Positions 11,255 through 22,745 of a stretch of 64,000 nt of DNA are shown in pieces. The DNA comes from Clavulina sp. PMI_390 (Eukaryota > Basidiomycota > Agaricomycetes > Cantharellales > Hydnaceae). The notes below the pieces were generated by a model. That model saw only the letters and a list, made by a program, of their open reading frames with translations. It was not told where the DNA came from and made no database searches. Within the stretch, counting starts at the first letter, position 1. Every line of letters begins with the position of its first letter. Location: positions 124,001 through 188,000 of the forward strand of contig WIDE01000062.1 of NCBI GenBank assembly GCA_015039315.1. Reading direction: 5' to 3'. Both the position numbers and the translations under genes were made by a program.

Positions 11255-13440
11255 ATGTCTCCTCCAGTGGGTTCCAATGCTTCAATCACGATTCATGAAC
11301 TGACCCCCACGATCACGAAAACGACTATAGGTGAGATAGAAGTATATGAGACGCTAAGCACAGCAGCTAACAGTCAATTAGGCACAACCGCCACCGTATG
11401 GTATGATGCCCAGAGCACGTTGAGCAGATCTGAATCTATATCTGCCGTGTCAACTACTGAGAAGGAGTCGTCTCTGGGAGATGGGGTAAAGAGTGGATGG
11501 GATGAGGAAGAGGTGAAACTCCACCCGGCAGACGAAGGGTTTCATGCTTGGCTATTCGTCTTCTGCGCATTCATTTTGGAAACTTTGATCTGGGGATTCG
11601 GGTTCAGGTGAGCAGTGGTGGCACCGAGAAAATCCTCCCTCGAACAAAACAACAGACGCAAACTGAGACTATGCCGCTTTCACCAGTTATGGAGTCTTCC
11701 AGGATTGGTACATTGAGCATGAATTCAAGGGTTCATCGAAAGGTGAGTGTTGTTGCTCGCACTCTATTTGAACTGTCACGAATCTCGTTCTTTGTAGCTG
11801 CGATCAACTCTGTTGGGATGGTCGCTGTCGCCCTGGAGTACTCGGAGGGTCTGATCCTACTCGTTTTCATGAAATGGTATGGCCAGCATCTGCGAAAGCT
11901 CATGGTGGTATCTTTGGGGCTCTGTGTGGCGTCAATGTTCGCCTCAAGCTTCGCTACTGAGGTATGTGTCTTATTACCCCACAGTTTTGCTATTGCCAGT
12001 GTCCTAACCATGGAATTGCGCAAACCGACCAGGTCTGGCAATTGATACTGCTCCAAGGTGTATTCTATGGTGTTGGAGCTGGGTTCCTATATGGCCCGGT
12101 AATTTGTTGGGTGAGTGGGGTTTCACCAGCCTGTTGGCTCATGAGCGCTGATTCCTTTCTTTATACCTTCATTAGCTCACACAATGGTTTGACGCTGTAA
12201 GCCCCTTATCCCCGCGATTGCTAGGTCGGATATTGATGATCCCTTGTTGCAATAGCGCCGATCCCTCGCAGCTGGCCTCATTTTCGGCGGCACTGGACTG
12301 GGTGGAGCCATTTTCCCTGTCATGGTGACCTACCTGCTCGAGAACGTCGGCTTCAGATGGACACTGAGGATCTGGAGCCTGATACTACTGGTTTTGGGCG
12401 GCCTAGCTATGCTCGGGATGAAACCTCGGCTCCCCTTCTCCTATGCTGCCAAAGTCAAGTCTGAGCTCGCCGGCCACTGGGACCTATCGTTCCTGAAGCA
12501 GCCATTATTCCTCTCTGTGGTAAGTTGTATCGCAGATCACCTCGGATCCTTCTTGCTAACTTGGTCCGGGTATAGGGAAGTGCTGTCTTCTTACAAGGAC
12601 TTGCGTACTTTATTGTGATCCTGGTTAGTGGCAATACCCAACTTGAACGCACGCCCATGCGGTAGGCTAATGGAAAGTCTGAAATCACTCTTAGTACATT
12701 CCCGCATATGCGACCGCACTCGGCTACTCCCGTATACAAGGAACGATTGCTCTCTCTGTCTTCAATCTAGCGAGTGTTGTGGGTGCGTAAATTCTTAGCC
12801 TCAGATACAAATCCTGCCCATGCGCAGCCCCGTTCTTATTTCTTACTTTTCTTCTCTGATAATGGATTAGGCCAAGTGGTTTCCGGCTGGTATTGTGATA
12901 TTCGGCCGTTCACCAACGTCATGATCTTCTCTGGAGTGCTTTCGTCGGTCCTTGCATGGGGTCTATGGGGATTCGCTCATAGCCTGGGCATGTTATACGC
13001 CTTCGTCATCACTTTCGCATTAATTGTGAGTTGCTCTAGTCAATCGAGGCAACAGAGGACTAAACAGTCCAAATGATAGAGCGGAGCCCTTAGTTCTACC
13101 AGTTCTCCGGCAAGCGCAGCCGTCGCAGGTAAGCCCACCACCACATTCTATCACCTTACTAGGGCCTTTTCTGACGTCGAAATTAGTCGCGCAACCCTCA
13201 TTGGTCTGGTTCTGCTTTGCGATCGTCAAAGGAACGTCCTCAATCACGGGGCCACTCATCGCTGCTGGTCTCCACCCCTCCGACTTTATACCCTCATCTG
13301 GCTCGCACCCAGGGACAAGCCACTGGGGTGGAAATGGATTCACAAGTATCACCATTTTCGTCGGTTGCACTACCGCTGCTTCGGCAGTCATGAGCATTGT
13401 CAGCGCGGTGATCCGACAGCGGTCCACTACGAAAGCTTGA
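11255..13440 (+). CDS. MFS transporter, monocarboxylate-porter (MCT)-like, tandem copy 2
   Basis: This is the paralog of the preceding transporter, 509 aa as modelled. Exons are 11255-11607, 11687-11742, 11798-11961, 12033-12110, 12176-12196, 12256-12519, 12576-12623, 12695-12782, 12871-13025, 13080-13128 and 13187-13440. Nine of the eleven exon lengths match copy 1 within a codon; the first exon and the last exon differ. The hallmark before TM1 reads DEGFHAW instead of DGGFHAW. The hydrophilic tail is longer than in copy 1, and part of it (11331-11381, 51 nt) looks like an intron with GTGAG, GCTAAC and TTAG signals but is also open and divisible by three. Splicing it would give 492 aa. The GTG before the ATG at 11255 is not taken as a start. 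Substrate is unknown; divergence of the N-tail and the hallmark suggests some functional split between the copies. Confidence 0.88.
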
Positions 13441-14226
13441 ACGGTAGCCGGCCGCTTCATTGGGCAGAGATAGAGACGTGGCCTTCACGAGCACTCCTCC
13501 ACAATCTGCCATCTGCCATTGGCGTTTGCATCATTTCAATTCTTGGGGCTCAAGGATATTCTATTCGGACACCTAATACGGTAAAAGTTAATAATGTATA
13601 TCACAGGATGTATAAATATGGTAGAATAGCTTCAATGAGAGCTGTTGTTAGTTCAGGATGCACAATATAATACCAATTTACCTGATGACTTTGGTTACTG
13701 GTGGACCGAATTTCACCTGAGCAGTCTTCCAAATATCGACTTCCTCGATTCTCAAATCACCTACCGACAAAATTATCTTCACCTGCGGATACTGGCATAG
13801 TAATATCACCATCGTCTTTTGTCTTCCTTATGGGTGGTGACCAGTGTTGACGAATGCGACAAGTTCCCACGATGTCGTTGCTGCCCGCCCACCAACTTCC
13901 TCCCCTTCCTCGCCTTCCCCAATATAGAGACTCATTTGACCAGATGATCTAAGAGCGTTTTTATTTCAAGGATCGATTCACACAGAGTTTCACTTGGCGG
14001 TGGTGATGTGGAAGCTCGACCGTTGTTGTTTGATGAGATCATCTGCGCAGTGATGTGGCTTCCTCCCCGCACGTATCCAACGACAAGCAAGCGCCTCTGA
14101 GGTGGTCTCTCGAACCACCATCTTTCTCCTTTTTTCTTTTCTTTTTCTTTCCTTCTTGCTGGACCGGTTCCAGCGTTCCCCCCTTTTTCTCCTTTTTTCT
14201 TTCGTGACTGTTCGAGACAGACAGAC
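13441..14226. other. Intergenic / 5' region of the SLC40-like gene
   Basis: No gene is recognised. A strong plus-strand CT-rich tract lies at about 14120-14210, just before the start codon, as is common in fungal promoters of well-expressed genes. Confidence 0.5.
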
Positions 14227-16629
14227 ATGGCGCCGGCCGCGTTGAAGCTTTCTCCATCGGCATCGCGAGTTCGTCGTGATGGGCTGCCCTCTCGACTTGC
14301 CTTGCCCAACGAGCAGGACTCTGAGTTCAGTGATGTCCTCCTAAGTGCCAGGCTTGCCAGTCCAGCAATTGGCAGTGCCCGCCTTCGTGCAAATGTGGAG
14401 AAGACACCGCTCCTCCAACGACACCTCCGCACTCCGTTGTACTCTGCCTTTGAGCCGACTTTCCAACTCGACGGCCGACCTTCCCATGATGGCGAGAGCG
14501 AGGGTGATTCGTTGATCAGCAATAGTGCTCCTGTTGTTGACAATGGGATCCGTCCTGGAGGACTGCTCGTCTTCTACATCCAACAGTTCATCAGGTACTC
14601 TCCCCTTAACTGGTTTCATTCGCACCAATGCTCAGCTGACTTTCCAATTGCCGTTAGCATTTGGGGCTTCCGAATGGCCGAATTTGCTATTCCTTTGTTC
14701 CTGATCACCTACTTCACGGACACCCTGTTGCCAACTGCCATCTATGGCTTCACTTCATGTCGTGAGTTACAGATTCTCCCAGCACTTGTGCCTACCTTGA
14801 ATGAACTTCTTTCAATGATGGAAACAGTGACGAACATTCTACTGTCGCAGTACCTGGGCTCCCTCGTTGGTGAGTACCTAGTCGGCCCCGCTTTGTGGAA
14901 AGGGCCCGCTTGAACACTGACCCTTCCTTTCCTCCTTCCTTGGCAACTCAGATCGTGTCCAGCGATTGACCCTTCTCCGAGTTGCCGCTCTCTTCCAGCG
15001 CCTCAGCACAATCATCGCGTATTCGTCATTCACTGCGCTGTTCTACTATCAGCACCTATGCCTCTCTCAGGGTGTCCCCGTCCCTCACCATTCACGCATT
15101 GAAAGCATCAAGATGCCCCAGTTCCAAATCATTCTTTTCGCTGGCGCGCTCCTGCAAGCCAGCAACATGTGTGCTACAATCGCGGTGGTTCAAGATTGGG
15201 TCCCCGCCCTCGCAGACACGTCGGCGCATGGTGAGGATGATGAGGATGAGCAATCGCAAAGGTCTACATCGACATCGAGTATTCCTCTCTCAACTCTCAA
15301 TGCCAACCTGAAGCGCGTAGACCTCGCATGCAAGCTCCTCGCACCGCTCTTCGTCTCCGTCCTCTCGATGCACTTCATGCACCCGAGCTCTGCATCCACG
15401 ACGTCGTCACCCAACGCCGGTCGATGGATTGCCCCGCTCGGCCTCGCAGCGCTCATGTTCGTTTGTGGTTTGGTCGATCAGCTGGGCCTGGGTGTCGTCT
15501 GGCGCTTGCTCCCTCGTCTGCACACTCCTCGTGCGCAGTTCCACCCTGGTGGAAGTGCTGAGCGTTCGACTTCCGGTTCATCGTTGGTGTCTATTGTGAA
15601 GACTACTGCTAGGACCTGGGGAGAATTCTGGAATCTGCCGACGTTCTCGAGCTCGTTAAGCGCGGCCTTGTTGATGATGAGCGTCCTATCGTACGTGCTT
15701 CCTCTCCATGATCGCCTCACCCAACCGTCTCAACTCACATTCCTTCCCCTACTTAGATTTGAGGGGTTCGTCATGCTCCATGTCGACTCCCCCACTTAGG
15801 GAATACTGACGACACTCTTTAATTTTCTATAGAGCCATGATCACTTTCCTCAAGACTCAGCACTTCTCTGACACCACAGTTTCCGTCATGCGCTCGACTG
15901 GCGTTCTTACGAGCTTCCTCGGCACGCTCCTGTCACCCTTGCTCGAGCGCCGTCTTGGTTCGGTCAGAGCAGGATCTTGGAGCTTGATGATCGTCGTTGG
16001 GTGCCTGGTACCTGCTCTCTTTGGATTGGAGGTAATGTGGGGTGGAGACATGGGAATGACATTGCTTGTTTCTGGTGTGTGGATCTATGACCCGCGATCA
16101 AAGCGGTGTGTTCCGAAATACTGATTGCTGGCGGCGTCACAGGTATCGCTCTGAGCAGCATTGGACTGGCCTCGTTCGAGCTCGTCCAGACGAAGCAGTT
16201 GCAGATGGCTATTATGAACCATCCCAAGAAAAGCACATTGTGCGTCTCTCCTTTCTCCTCGATGTGACATGGACTGACTCCTTGTGACTTGTTCCAGGGC
16301 ATCGCTTCAATTCACACTCGTTCATACGATCGACTTGATGAAGTATGTCCATCCCCCTCTCGTACAGTCTATGCCAACACGTAACACCTACTGATCCTCA
16401 ACTTGTTCTGAACAGATATGTGCTCACAATGTTCTTCTTCCCACACCCTCATCAGTTCAAGTACACAGCGCTCATTTCGTTCGGGAGCATCCTCGCTGGA
16501 TGCGCTTCATATGTGATCTACGCTCGTCGGGCAAGTGAGGAGGGGTATGGGGAGTCGCGATGGAAGCGAGGAGGAGAGTATTTCTTCATTTTCCCTACAA
16601 CTGAAGAGGAGAAGGTGGTTTCTCCATGA
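14227..16629 (+). CDS. Solute carrier family 40 (ferroportin-like) membrane transporter
   Basis: This is a 619-aa polytopic protein related to ferroportin, the iron exporter of animals; in fungi the substrate is not well settled. Exons are 14227-14594, 14658-14761, 14828-14869, 14952-15690, 15757-15765, 15833-16074, 16143-16239, 16298-16342 and 16416-16629. A hydrophilic N-terminus of about 115 residues is followed by WGFRMAEFAIPLFL (TM1), AIYGF, LGSLVDRVQRL, then a VVQDWV segment and NANLKRVDLACKLLAP. These match the ferroportin positions RDWV and NATIRRIDQLTNILAP. An acidic, Ser-rich loop (about residues 260-285) and a 50-residue hydrophilic loop interrupt the core. The fifth exon is only 9 nt; it is required because the alternatives meet stops or break phase. 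It ends in an acidic tail. Localisation, plasma membrane or vacuole, cannot be read from sequence. Confidence 0.82.
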
Positions 16630-16982
16630 TTGCGCACGGACCTTGGACTCTCTCAACTCAACTGCCAGTCGTAGCTCTTCGTACGGCTGCTAATAATAAA
16701 ACAATCGTAGCTTGGCAATGTTCACATCTAACCGTCGAGTCCGAACTGATTTTCCGGGCCGAAGGAATTGGTGTCTCGGGTGATTGTCGACTTTGCGTCC
16801 CCTCCCCTCTCATGTGGCCAAGGCTTCCGACATCGATGGCCGATATTATGAGCTAAGGACCCGACGATGCTCCTCGATTTTGGCGCCATGGGGTTATAAT
16901 CGTCCACTGCCAACTGGCTTGGCTCTTTCTCTTGCCATCCCGGATCCCGCAAATCGTCTCCGCCTGCCCGGGCCGCTTTGTT
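16630..16982. other. Intergenic region, promoter of the second AA9 gene
   Basis: This 353-bp gap between SLC40-like and AA9 genes, both on plus, holds no recognised ORF. Confidence 0.45.
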
Positions 16983-18063
16983 ATGAAGTCGCTACTCCTC
17001 TCCGCTGCTGTGACTGCTGGATTGCTCGCTCTTAGTGCCCATGGACAGCAGACTTTCCCTTACATTACGGACGACACTGGGGCGCTGAGTGGCTCGTGGC
17101 AGTATGTTCGCATGACCCAGAACCACTTCAGCCAAGCGCCTGTGAGTTATGGACGGGATCGGGTCAGACGGTCGTTTGATACTTTTCGTCGCATTCCGTG
17201 ACACTTTAGATCTGGAATGTTTCCGATCCGCTCCTACGATGCTATGAGAACAATACTGCCTCTGCAACGAGCACGATCACCTTGACTGCAGGCAAAACAT
17301 ACAGCATCGTCGCGGACAAAGCGATCGATCACCCAGGGGTACGTTTCGTGACGCGCTCTTGATATTAACAAGCCGTGATTGAGTAATATGGCCCAGACCC
17401 TTGCTGTCTACATGGCCAAGGTCGCCGACGCCGCGACCGTCGCTAGCGAGAGCGCTGGAGGCGGTGCCACTTGGTTCAAGATCATGCAAGATGCTCCATA
17501 CTACAACGCCTCTGCATACAGCTACGTTTTCCCTAGCCAAACTGCCACCAATATTACATTCACTATCCCGAAAGCTACACCTTCTGGTCGGTCCCATGAA
17601 TTGAATTTCGCCTTTGAATGTGCGGGCTGAGACACTCATTTATATATTTAGGGTTCTATCTAATCCGCCCAGAGCAAATCGCCCTTCATATTGCTTCCAC
17701 GTACGGTGGTGCGCAATACTTCATGGCTTGCGCCCAGGTCCAGGTGCGTAGGAGTTCTTTCCTTCGAACGTACGATATCCTCAATACCTCCGACTAGGTG
17801 ATTGGCGGAGGAACCGGAACTCCAGGCCCGCTGGTTTCCATCCCTGGTCTTTACACGGGATATGAACCCGGCATCCTTATCAGTGAGACTTCAATACGCT
17901 TGATGGTCTCTCATCTCTTGCGCTGATCTGCCGCTCCAGATATCTATGAAGTTCCTGCTAGTGGAGTTTATACGCCTCGTTCGTTTATTTCTCTGTTTTC
18001 AATTGGAACAGAATTCCTCATGCGAGCATTTCTTCAGCTGGGCCGGCGGTATGGACTGGATAG
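16983..18063 (+). CDS. AA9 lytic polysaccharide monooxygenase (complete)
   Basis: This is a secreted copper enzyme of family AA9, 239 aa, acting on plant cell-wall polysaccharide. Exons are 16983-17141, 17210-17338, 17397-17586, 17652-17743, 17798-17882, 17940-17978 and 18038-18063. The signal peptide ends LALSA, and cleavage there leaves His as residue 1 of the mature enzyme (HGQQTFPYI), the first copper ligand. The second brace His lies in AIDHPG. The family C-terminal signature is present as HIASTYGGAQYFMACAQ. Here the residue two after the conserved Gln is Phe, whereas the paralog at 1-603 has Tyr; AA9 enzymes normally carry Tyr as axial ligand. There is no carbohydrate-binding module: the protein stops after PPGPAVWTG. 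The last four exon lengths equal those of the other AA9 gene. The Phe may alter the copper site, or the local alignment may be Tyr-Phe swapped. Confidence 0.92.
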
Positions 18064-18395
18064 AGTGGCTATGAAGAGACGGGGAAAGCGTTCAAATGAC
18101 AGGGCTCTCAATCGTACTATCATCTCCCACATTAAGAGCCTTATGATAAATTCTATAACCTATTTCTTGAGACTAAAATCGCGATGCGATACGCTAACAC
18201 AGCACGCGGTGCCTCAACCAAAGTCGAAAGGATGGACGTGTTCGTTCGCACCGTCCGTTTCAGTTTCGGGCCACTCCTCTTGTTTAGTGAAAGAGCGAGT
18301 GCCCCTGCTCGTCCACCACCAGCAAATGTCCTTCGCATGGAGAAATTCTTTGGTCCTCAGGAACCTCCATTCTCATCTAGTACCGTTCTTTGCAT

Positions 18396-18655
18396 TAGGG
18401 GGTTTCATAATAGCTTCAGGAGAATTCAGGAAATTCTCAGACTTTTCTCAGAAACTGGCTTTAAAGGTTCCTGACGACCGATATTAGAGCTCCAGAGCTC
18501 TAAGACGGTTGTCAGGAAGTCGTCAGACCTGGTCTGAAACTTTCACATTGGTATCCAACTTGGTGAGGGTGGTTTACAGGCTATCTGAAAATGGTCTGAA
18601 AAAGTCTGACGAATTTCTGAATCCTTCCTTCCTGACATAATTTTGAAAACCCCTA
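18396..18655. mobile_element. MITE-like element with long imperfect terminal inverted repeats
   Basis: The ends read TAGGGGGTTTCA on the left and TGAAAACCCCTA on the right in inverted orientation, each bounded by TA, which would be a 2-bp target duplication. The inverted similarity continues inward for at least 60 nt (left arm has TTCAGGA, GAATTCAGGAAATTCTCAGACTTTTC; right arm, reversed, has GTCAGGAA, GGATTCAGAAATTCGTCAGACTTTTT). The centre is a tighter 51-bp hairpin at 18468-18518. No transposase is encoded. Size (about 256 bp), TA ends and structure fit a non-autonomous Tc1/mariner-type element, but the superfamily is an inference. Confidence 0.68.
18468..18518. repeat. 51-bp near-perfect hairpin in the centre of the MITE-like element
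   Basis: The left arm TTCCTGACGACCG...TTAGAGCTC pairs with the right arm GAGCTCTAA...CGGTTGTCAGGAA across a 2-nt loop. Arms are about 24-25 nt with three or four mismatches. Confidence 0.85.
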
Positions 18656-19660
18656 CTATTTTGAAACCTCCCTAGCAGAAGATGCTTTCACTAGATAAGG
18701 AAAAAATTATCGACTTTTCCTCGCTTATGAAAACTAACTGTGGGTCTTCAATCGTAGCGGCATCGTCAGGCATAATTGATATGCCCGACGAGCTCCAATG
18801 TGGGATGTGATAGAGATCCAGTAGCTCGTGCAATGATTTTTCAGAAATACCCTCCATGTAGGGAGATTGGTTGAAGAAAGAGGGAATATAATGACAAGGC
18901 GAGATAGCCTTGTCCCGTAGTCGGGGCAAAGGTTGGTTGAAATTGGGATTTTCACATTACAGAGGCTATGAACTTGTTCGGTTGCACGGTCAATTCCGGG
19001 TTCAGGCCCATCCTCTCAAGTCTCATATTATTTCAAAGTTTTGCTAAGCCGTTCCATCGTCTATCAGTTAATAGATTAGTGTAAGCGGTTTAGAGACGAA
19101 ATGAGCGAACATTCAACCTGAGTCTGTACAATGGACCAGGAACCTATTGGTAGGATGCTGCGACTTGCGCATCTGTGAGGATCAAAATATCTACACGCCA
19201 CCCATTATGTGCCTCGAGCAGTAATCAAACCTGTATGCGATATGATCTGATTGTTGCTCCAAATCTGTCGCCCTCATATTTGTATGTACAGCCATGATAT
19301 GTGCTTTAAATACCTAACGTGAAACAATCACGATTCCACAATCCCTTATGGTATATTTGCTGTGGCAAAGCCCTAGTGGGAGTCCTGGAGCAGCGTCCGC
19401 AGTCTGAAGAGTGATAGAACACCTCATTCAACATGCTGTATTTCAGCATCATTTTCTTTCATGGGCTAGTGAGCGGCATGCCAAGGGTGTGGAGGCCAAC
19501 ATATCTGCTAAATAAGGTTAACAGGTTCGTGGCGCTCTTCGTGGCCAGTTATGGAGTGGGTTGAGCAAATCGGTGTCCATGATAGTTTGGAGTCTAATTA
19601 GCTACAAATGGTGGACGAATACTGGAGAGATTGTGGGGACATAGGATGAGCGTAGTATAA

Positions 19661-22600
19661 CTAGAACGACCCCAGAGTGTATAGCTTCTCCTTCGCCTTC
19701 TTCTTTTTCTTCCCTCCTCCACTCTCGTCCTCATCTCCTACTAATGCAGATGAAGTGTCTCCAACAGGGGTCGCGGTCCCCGAATTTCCTCCACTTGGGC
19801 TCGCACCACCCCAAGGCGACCGCACGGGTGCAGGGGCAGGCCCGCGAATGTTATTCACGCTCTTGTTTCCACTGACGAATCCTTTTGGCGCGGGAGCACG
19901 TGCAGCGGGGGAAGCAGCGAGGGTTGGGAATTGTGAGAGGTTCGGGGCGCGCGGTGCACTAGAGTTGGATGGGCCAGAAGAGGAAACATTCACAGAGAAA
20001 GGCTGAACGTAGGATGCAGCGGGTGTTGGGGATGGAGCAAGGGAAGGGAATCCGGAGTTCGGGTTGGAAGATGGAACAGAGGAGGATGATGTCCATGGCG
20101 TGCGTTGTGTCGCAGCAGCGTTCGCTGCACGGACGTTTTGAGCGCTACCAGGAACACTAGCATTCGCCTGGCTAGCGCTCGCGGATAGGCTCGGGAATGC
20201 TGCCGAGTTCAGTTTTGGCGCGGTTTTGGCTTTCGCACTGCTACTGCTCTGAGGGGCACGGCCTGAGGCAACTTGTTCGACACGTTCCCAGACTCGACTT
20301 GAAGTCAGGTGATTGGAGCGTGCTGCACGCTGTGAGGTGGACTTCTTGATATTGAGAGCCCGACCAGAAGCGATTCCGGCCCACTGGGCAGAAGACCCAA
20401 CAGGGGTGACGGAAGCGAAGGCTGCATCGCGTACCTAGAACGTTGATATAATCATATTCGACGGAGGCAATTATCAGGCAACCTAGCTCCCGAAGATGAC
20501 AGGACGAACGGACACATACCTCAGCCTTCATCGATACCCACTGGCCCAAAACGTCTGTCTTTTTTTCTTCGTTTGTGTCTAGAATTTCCACAATTTTATT
20601 GACCACTGGGCCCATGACATTGACGTTTTTGTCAAAGACACCAAAGACGGTGTCAAGCATTTCACGGGCAGAGCATTCCGAGGCGCGATAGCTCCGGACA
20701 GAAGATATGACGTGGAACTGGGCAGCTGTAGAGAGTGGAGCGAGATGTGGTTGGAGGGGCTCGAGGCTAAGAGGCCACAAAGCAACAGAACACGGAACAG
20801 TGAGAGACCAATGCACGTCAGACATCAGGCTGGGTGGTCAACAAGCATTGCAGTAGAAACACGTACTCTCCGAGTTGTAGCACCACATCAGCGTGATCGT
20901 CCTGTTGGGGCTGACTGTCGCCGGCACCAGTCAACCTCCCACCAAATGCTGCCCTCCTTGAAGATGTCCCGCCAGGCTCATCCTCTCTTCCCCCTCCTCC
21001 CCCACCTCTTCCTCTCCCGCTCGTCGCGCCTCCACGGCCCCTTCTTCCCCTCATATCATCGAAGGTGAACCCTGCGTCGATCCTCATCTTGTCCTTGCGC
21101 TCCTTTGCACCCATCGTCTGCCCATGCGTGCTGAGCTGGTGGGCTTGGAGATCTAGTGCGCTTCCAAAGACCACAAATTTCTGTTCCACGCAGGAAGCGT
21201 GTGTGCAAGGATAGTGCTCCGTTCTAAATGAACGGCGTTGAGGCGACAGTAAGACTGCTGAGGAAGGAGGACTATTGACGGGATTTAGACTCACTGGAAA
21301 TGCTCCTCCTTTCGTTTCGTAAGGTGCACACTCGTTAGGAAAAGTCGTAATCAGAATATCAAGGCGTGACTCACTAGTTTCTGCCAGTTCTGGAAGCTAT
21401 AAGCACGCAGTCCCATGTTACAATTTGCTCCTTGCATTGAATCAAGGGCGCGTGAAACTCACTAGACATTCCTCTCTCCAGCGCGTTTACAAACAAAGCA
21501 TTCCTCATGTCGCTCTCTGAGATGGGCATAAAGCGCGTCATCATCGTAGAAGCACTCCTTGCAGAATGAGCATAGTGGGTGCGCGTCCACGGGGCCTTCT
21601 TCGCTTTCTGGAACCTCCTTTCCCTTGCCCTTGCCGCCTTTATCAGGGTCTTTCGAACGATTCTGGTGCTGCGGAGGGAGAGCCGGCGGACGTTTCAGGG
21701 AAGGCATGTGCTGCATGATCTGTTTAGGGGTGTACAATGTGTGTTCATGAGCGAAGATCTTCTTGTGCCGGATACAGAGATCGCTGCAGAAACAAGAATT
21801 GGCAGTGCATGTTAGAAGGCGAAGGATTCGGATTTCCAAGGAGATGATGCAGACCAGAGAATGAGCCCGTGCATATCCTTAGTGTGCCATTTCAGATCTG
21901 CCCAACCGGTTCCTGTGAAAGTGCATTCGGTGTCCGGGCAGTTGAACCTATGGAAGCGAAGAACAAAGCGATACCACAATGTGAGCAACATCACGATGGT
22001 GATACAGAAGACGTGCAACGGACCGGAGTAAGAATAATGTCTCCTCCATCATGTCGCTTGTCTCGAAGGAGATCTTGAGCTTGTCGTCGGAGAACGGGAT
22101 CATATCGAGTGTATACTCTTCCCAGGGTCTCGCCATGGAGTTCGTGAAAATCACTTTCGGTTGCGGATTCTGAGAGAACGAGATTACACGTAGTCGGTAG
22201 TGGAGCCAAAGAATGTCAGCTATCTCGATTATCAAATTACTAGAAAAGTGGCAACACACCTTACAAAAAGTGCATTCCATCTTCTTGTATAACGCCCTTA
22301 GACGCAATGCGCACACATGGCAAGTACGGTGATTACACTCGGCAACGGATGCGTATTTCACGGGGTCGGCGCAGATCCAGCACACTTCTCCATCAACAGT
22401 ACCAGCCGGAGCGGCTTCTATATCAGCATCACCGTCCGTCTCTGCCTCCACTTCGGTGGAATCACCAGGAGTAGACGAGATGGTAAGGGCCTCGGTTGCT
22501 GACGCGATCTTCTCGTCGAGCTGTTTCGCAACACCGCCACCTGCAGGCAGGTCTGAAGCTTGGGCTGACTGCTTTCCACCAGAAGAGGTTTTATTATTGC

Positions 22601-22745
22601 CAGCATTACGATTTGCATTAGCGTTGTTCTTCCTCCTCATGCCTCCTCCGGCACCACCACCTCGAGAGCCAGCAGGCGAGGGTCCACCGCCGGGACCACC
22701 ACGACCTCCACGACGCGCACCAGAGGAAGGATTACCAGAAGACAT
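19661..22745 (-). CDS. HEL2: E3 ubiquitin ligase HEL2/ZNF598-like (ribosome quality control)
   Basis: This is a RING-type ubiquitin ligase, 819 aa. The Hel2/ZNF598 family recognises collided ribosomes and ubiquitinates 40S proteins in the cytosol. Minus-strand exons: 22745-22260, 22169-22024, 21947-21855, 21783-21463, 21396-21375, 21308-21295, 21223-20867, 20766-20520 and 20434-19661. The N-terminus is Gly/Arg-rich and Asn-rich, then the RING CWICADPV...CNHRTCHVCALRLRAL...CTFCK at about residues 122-162. Several C2H2-like fingers follow (CPDTECTF...HTKDMH; CSFCKECFYDDDALYAHLRERH; YPCTHASC...QAHQLSTH), then an Arg/Gly patch. A helical YRASECSAREMLDTVF domain comes next, and a low-complexity Ser/Ala/Pro tail ends in a Lys run. 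Exon six is only 14 nt; it is needed to complete LEEHF and keep phase. A CACGTG site lies 111 bp upstream of the start. Confidence 0.92.

Larger units (their letters stand above)
18064..19660. other. Gene-poor intergenic region holding a MITE-like element
   Basis: About 1.6 kb lies between the AA9 stop and the 3' end of HEL2. Apart from the inverted-repeat element at 18396-18655 nothing is recognised; minus-strand ORFs around 18.7-18.95 kb have no visible domain or introns. Confidence 0.5.

Noticed and set aside
13932..14543. 203-aa minus-strand ORF with a Lys-rich stretch
   Set aside because: It is the reverse shadow of the SLC40-like first exon and of its CT-rich 5' tract, which reads as Lys/Glu codons on the other strand.
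18672..18955. Two overlapping minus-strand ORFs of 73-85 aa next to the MITE-like element
   Set aside because: No domain, no introns and no paralog; typical of random ORFs in AT-rich spacer.
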